Below are positions 14,051-14,379 of a stretch of DNA of 14,379 nt, one piece after another. The notes under the pieces were generated by a model. It was not told the DNA's origin. It did not search any database and worked only from the letters and a program-made list of their open reading frames with translations. The stretch comes from CBDTTM01 sp965363355 (GTDB lineage: Bacteria > Bacillota > Negativicutes > Selenomonadales > Selenomonadaceae). The DNA lies in contig CBDTTM010000048.1 in assembly GCA_965363355.1 (NCBI GenBank), positions 1 to 14,379 on the forward strand. Direction: 5' to 3'. Every line of letters starts with the position of its first letter. The stretch's first letter is position 1. The position numbers and the translations under genes are program-made.

Positions 14051-14379
14051 ATGAACAAACGACTTCTTTGTGCCAGCTTTTTTTTCGCTTTATTGATTTT
14101 CACAACAACAGCCATAGCAGCGCCAAACACGAATTGGCAGCTAGCCTATAAAGACAATGATGTATCCTTTTATTTCGATACCAATACGACAAAAACCATC
14201 GGTTCTTCTGATGTTCTTTCCGTTGAGCTAAAGACCGTCATCCCAAGTGATATACGCCAAACACTTATCGCCAGATACAAAGGCAACTATGATACATCCA
14301 AATGGCAGCAAATACAATACTGCATTGCATCGACGATTTATAACCAAAAAGACAAATCCTTACTTATAAAAAACCAACG
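14051..14379 (+). CDS. Exported protein of unknown function, N-terminal part (cut by window edge)
   Basis: An open frame begins at ATG 14051-14053, preceded by AAGGA (14036-14040, 10-nt spacer), and runs off the window after 109 codons. Residues 1-23 are a Sec signal peptide (MNKR, hydrophobic core, AIA-A cleavage site). The mature part begins APNTNWQLAYKDNDVSFYFD and continues with alternating polar and hydrophobic residues suggesting beta strands, including SVELKTVIPSD and a single cysteine in IQYCIAS. The WQLAYKDNDVSFYFDTNT opening, a tryptophan followed by a short Asp-containing strand, resembles small exported domains of the surface-adhesin E kind, but I cannot confirm homology. It is divergent from the esterase. 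Function unknown; the coding call rests on the signal peptide, ribosome site and uninterrupted frame. Confidence 0.75.
   Translation, partial: MNKRLLCASFFFALLIFTTTAIAAPNTNWQLAYKDNDVSFYFDTNTTKTIGSSDVLSVELKTVIPSDIRQTLIARYKGNYDTSKWQQIQYCIASTIYNQKDKSLLIKNQ

Noticed and set aside
1..14379. Mobile element, CRISPR array, tRNA/rRNA, defence system
   Set aside because: No transposase, integrase, regularly spaced repeats, cloverleaf or rRNA sequence was seen on either strand.

Overview
This window reads as the chromosome of a Firmicutes bacterium. The class Negativicutes is my best guess, inferred from the overall look of the proteins rather than from a marker gene: Firmicutes-like enzymes with strong AGGAGG ribosome sites, a stand-alone GT51 glycosyltransferase and several Sec-exported small proteins. 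I see no rRNA, tRNA, insertion sequence, phage gene, integrase or CRISPR array. Genes are compact, many are convergent and separated by clear intrinsic terminators, and the content is housekeeping metabolism plus envelope proteins.

Layout. (1) 1-3438, minus strand: the arginine operon argC-argJ-argB-argD, with argD running off the left edge. It is driven by a promoter at 3483-3512 whose -35 and -10 are each covered by an ARG-box-like 18-mer; the two boxes are 3 bp apart, which predicts ArgR repression. (2) 3616-4437, plus: a membrane-anchored GT51 peptidoglycan glycosyltransferase, divergent from argC. (3) 4498-5061, minus: an exported protein of unknown function. (4) 5214-5783, plus: a small nitroreductase-family flavoprotein. 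(5) 5826-6965, minus: a YibE/F-type membrane protein. (6) 7030-8532, minus: an exported purple-acid-phosphatase-like enzyme with PHO-box-like 11-bp repeats upstream. (7) 8702-9625, minus: a BASS-family transporter with a GTG start. (8) 9770-11762, plus: ilvD behind a leader with a strong promoter, a 15-codon peptide containing Leu-Ile-Leu-Ile, and mutually exclusive hairpins ending in an intrinsic terminator. (9) 11827-13783, minus: an exported esterase with an N-terminal beta-sandwich, then a Cof-type HAD phosphatase, probably one transcript. (10) 14051-end, plus: the start of another exported protein.

How the parts work together. argCJBD encodes the cyclic arginine route, in which ArgJ recycles the acetyl group and ArgB is the expected feedback point; transcription is probably shut off by arginine through ArgR. 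ilvD (valine, isoleucine and indirectly leucine and pantothenate) appears to sense branched-chain aminoacyl-tRNA through ribosome stalling on its leader peptide. The phosphatase may be a phosphate-starvation gene. The remaining genes look independently transcribed.

No new multi-gene system is evident. The most interesting signals are regulatory: the ilvD attenuator, the paired ARG boxes, the PHO-box-like repeats, and an inverted copy of 20 bases at the left edge that looks like a fold-back assembly or amplification artefact within argD.
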